A stretch of 64,000 bases of DNA from Pseudacidobacterium ailaaui (GTDB lineage Bacteria; Acidobacteriota; Terriglobia; Terriglobales; Acidobacteriaceae): contig NZ_JIAL01000001.1 in the NCBI RefSeq assembly GCF_000688455.1, positions 1 to 64,000 on the forward strand, in the 5' to 3' direction. Every line of letters begins with the position of its first letter. Position 1 is the first letter of the stretch. The notes under the pieces were generated by a model, which saw nothing but the letters and a program-made list of their open reading frames with translations, was not told the DNA's origin and ran no database searches. The translations under genes were made by a program, and so were the position numbers. Of the stretch, positions 61,065 to 64,000 are shown one piece after another.

Positions 61065-62666
61065 ATGACGAACACCATGCAGTCTGAATATCGCAACCTG
61101 CCGCTTGACGCGCTCACCGAGTCGCCAAACAATCCCCGCAGGAGCTTTGACGAGGCCAGCCTGAACGAGTTGGCCGAGTCGATCAAAGCGCAGGGCATTC
61201 TTGCGCCGCTTGTGGTCCGGCCCGTCGATCATCACTTCGAGATCGTGGCCGGTGCCCGCCGCTATCGCGCCGCGCAGCGGGCTGGACTCGAAACCGCGCC
61301 GGTGCGCATCGTCGAGTTGACTGACGCCCAGGCGCTCGAAACCAGCATCGTCGAGAACCTCCAGCGCCGCGACGTTCACCCGCTCGACGAGGCGCAGGGC
61401 TTCGCAGCCCTGATGCGCCTGGAAGAGCCGAAGTACACCATCGAAATGATCGGCGCAAAATGCGGCAAGAGTCCGGCATACGTCGCCGCTCGCCTTCGCT
61501 TGACGGAACTTGCCGCGCCTGTCGCCGAAGCCTTCGCCAAGGACGAGATCGGCGTCGGCCATGCGCTCTTGCTGGCCAAGCTGCAACCGGCGCAGCAGGA
61601 GGAAGCCCTCGCCGCTTGCTATCAGGAGCAGTACAGCAACGGCACCGGCAAGCCGAAGCGCATCCTGCTCCCGGTCCGCCACCTGCAACAGTGGATCGAG
61701 CACAACATCTTGTTGAAGCTTGCCGCCGCGCCTTTCTCGAAAGAGGACGCCGCGCTTGTGCCCGAGGCCGGCTCGTGCGTCGATTGTCCCAAGCGCACCG
61801 GGCACAATGTTCTGCTCTTCCAGGGGATCGCGTCGCAGCATGATTCCTGCTCCGATCCAAAGTGCTACGCGGCAAAGGTAGACGCGCACGTCCGCCAGAC
61901 CATCGCCGCCAAACCTAAACTTATTCAGATCAGCACAGCCTACGGCCCGGCGAAGGCCGACAGCCCGGTTGTGCCGCGCAACAAATACGTAGAGGTTCGC
62001 ACCGACAAGCCCACTAACCAGAAGCAGCGCGACTGGCCGGAGTACAAGACCTGCAAATTCACTACCGAAGCCATCGTCACCGAGGGCAGCGAGAAGGGGG
62101 AACTGCGGCGCATCTGCGCGAATCCCGATTGCCCGATTCACCACGCCCGCAAGCAGCGGCCCGCGAACGATGCGGCATTCAAGGCCGAGCAGGAGAAGCG
62201 CCGCCACGAAGAAGCCATCGCACAGACAACCGGCCTCCGCGTCCTCAAAGCCATCGGCGATGCGGTTCCGATTCGCCTGATGAAGCGCGACCTGCTCTTT
62301 ACCGCCGAACGTCTCACCGCCGCGCTGGACGAGCGCCGCATTGCAATCCTGCTACGGCTTCACAGCGTCGGCAAGGCCAACGGCACCACCGACGCCCCGG
62401 CCAAACTGTTTGCGTCCTTTCTCCGCAAGGCCGACGAGGGCACGCTCGGCCGAGTTTTGGTCGAGGTTGCCGTTCTCCAGTCGGCCCACTCGCCGACCGA
62501 CGCCCCCAAAGCCCTCCACGAAGCTGCCGAGTTCTACAAGGTGGACGTGGCCGCAATTACGGCCAAGGTCAAGCAAGAGTTCGCGGCGAAAGAGAAGGAC
62601 AAAGAGACGAAGAAGGCCGCGCCCAAACCAGCACCCAAAGCCGCCAAGAAGGCCGCAGCAGCGTAA
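61065..62666 (+). CDS. parB: ParB/KorB-like partition or regulatory protein
   Basis: This 533-residue protein has a ParB N-terminal domain: LPLDALTESPNNPRRSF, LVVRPVDHHFEIVAGARRYRAAQRAG (CTP-binding box), ETSIVENLQRRDVHPLDEAQGF and a helix-turn-helix near residues 124-150 (YTIEMIGAKCGKSPAYVAARLRL). The C-terminal half is unusual: Cys-rich parts (CVDCPKRTG and CSDPKCYAAKV) that could bind zinc, then a Lys/Ala-rich tail. No parA is adjacent. It could help stabilise or regulate the element. Start ATG 61065 has an AAAGGAG site. Confidence 0.88.
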   Translation: MTNTMQSEYRNLPLDALTESPNNPRRSFDEASLNELAESIKAQGILAPLVVRPVDHHFEIVAGARRYRAAQRAGLETAPVRIVELTDAQALETSIVENLQRRDVHPLDEAQGFAALMRLEEPKYTIEMIGAKCGKSPAYVAARLRLTELAAPVAEAFAKDEIGVGHALLLAKLQPAQQEEALAACYQEQYSNGTGKPKRILLPVRHLQQWIEHNILLKLAAAPFSKEDAALVPEAGSCVDCPKRTGHNVLLFQGIASQHDSCSDPKCYAAKVDAHVRQTIAAKPKLIQISTAYGPAKADSPVVPRNKYVEVRTDKPTNQKQRDWPEYKTCKFTTEAIVTEGSEKGELRRICANPDCPIHHARKQRPANDAAFKAEQEKRRHEEAIAQTTGLRVLKAIGDAVPIRLMKRDLLFTAERLTAALDERRIAILLRLHSVGKANGTTDAPAKLFASFLRKADEGTLGRVLVEVAVLQSAHSPTDAPKALHEAAEFYKVDVAAITAKVKQEFAAKEKDKETKKAAPKPAPKAAKKAAAA

Positions 62667-62891
62667 CCGTCAACCCCGCAAAACCTCATCGCGGAGCCGG
62701 CAAACGGCTCCGCATTTTTATGCTCAGCGCCCGTCTGCCCGCCCTCATTCGCGCTCCCGCCACGGCAGGAGGCCATTTTCCCCCGCCCGACGGTCACGCC
62801 CGCGCTGCGGAGCAGCGCACTCTTCCAGAAACAGAATCAGCACCGGCACCAGACTTCCTTGATGCGTGGAATATCATTGGGACACGCCATT

Positions 62892-64000
<1,109 letters not shown>

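Overview
This window looks like a chromosomal segment of an acidobacterium, most likely of the Terriglobia/Acidobacteriaceae type. I infer this from the gene style: a very large Oar-like TonB-dependent receptor with an N-terminal carboxypeptidase-like domain, a kumamolisin-type S53 peptidase with Ig-like repeats, a radical SAM protein of the membrane-spanning-lipid synthase type, an acidobacterial secretin remnant and moderately high GC. No rRNA or other taxonomic marker is present, so this is inference.

Left part (1-9800): a CRISPR array (15 complete or near-complete 36-bp repeats plus a truncated one at the window edge) faces a convergent six-gene type III effector operon on the minus strand: cmr1, a RAMP gene, a csx11-like cas10, cmr4, cmr5 and another RAMP gene. 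The large subunit resembles Csx11 of subtype III-C, lacks GGDD and appears to have a degenerate HD site, while Cmr4 keeps its RNase aspartate. No cas1, cas2 or cas6 is seen. A complete IS256-family element with a 9-bp target duplication sits just upstream of the cas operon.

Middle part (9800-32130): mostly ordinary chromosomal genes: a FetAB-like exporter, a Tes/MSS-like radical SAM enzyme, an S53 peptidase, a decayed secretin gene, an orphan Xre/ParS-type antitoxin, purine nucleoside phosphorylase, uridine kinase, a DUF192 protein, a GT39 membrane protein, a family 5 uracil-DNA glycosylase, a secreted protein made of eight 16-residue repeats, NAD kinase, a Sua5-type threonylcarbamoyl-AMP synthase, glutamate formimidoyltransferase, and an operon with AhpD-like, TrmO, CcmC and CcmD-like proteins.

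Right part (32131-64000): an integrative and conjugative element (ICE) begins at the 3' end of tRNA-Asn(GUU) and runs past the window edge. It carries integrase and excisionase, a LysR regulator plus TonB receptor cargo, a full VirB/Trb type IV secretion operon, SSB, a VirB11 ATPase, a coupling protein fused to an N-terminal ribbon-helix-helix domain, a MobF relaxase-helicase, a type II-short CBASS operon (CapH-like, CapP-like, HNH-SAVED effector, CD-NTase, E2-like protein with SEC-C), ArdC, a ParB-like protein and the start of a type I restriction methylase HsdM. A nearly identical 44-bp operator-like sequence lies in front of both the excision genes and the transfer operon, in the same orientation relative to each, which suggests that excision and conjugation are switched on together. 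The CBASS genes appear to share a site with the CapH/CapP promoter. The RHH-coupling protein-relaxase order matches trwA-trwB-trwC of plasmid R388, with the first two genes merged.
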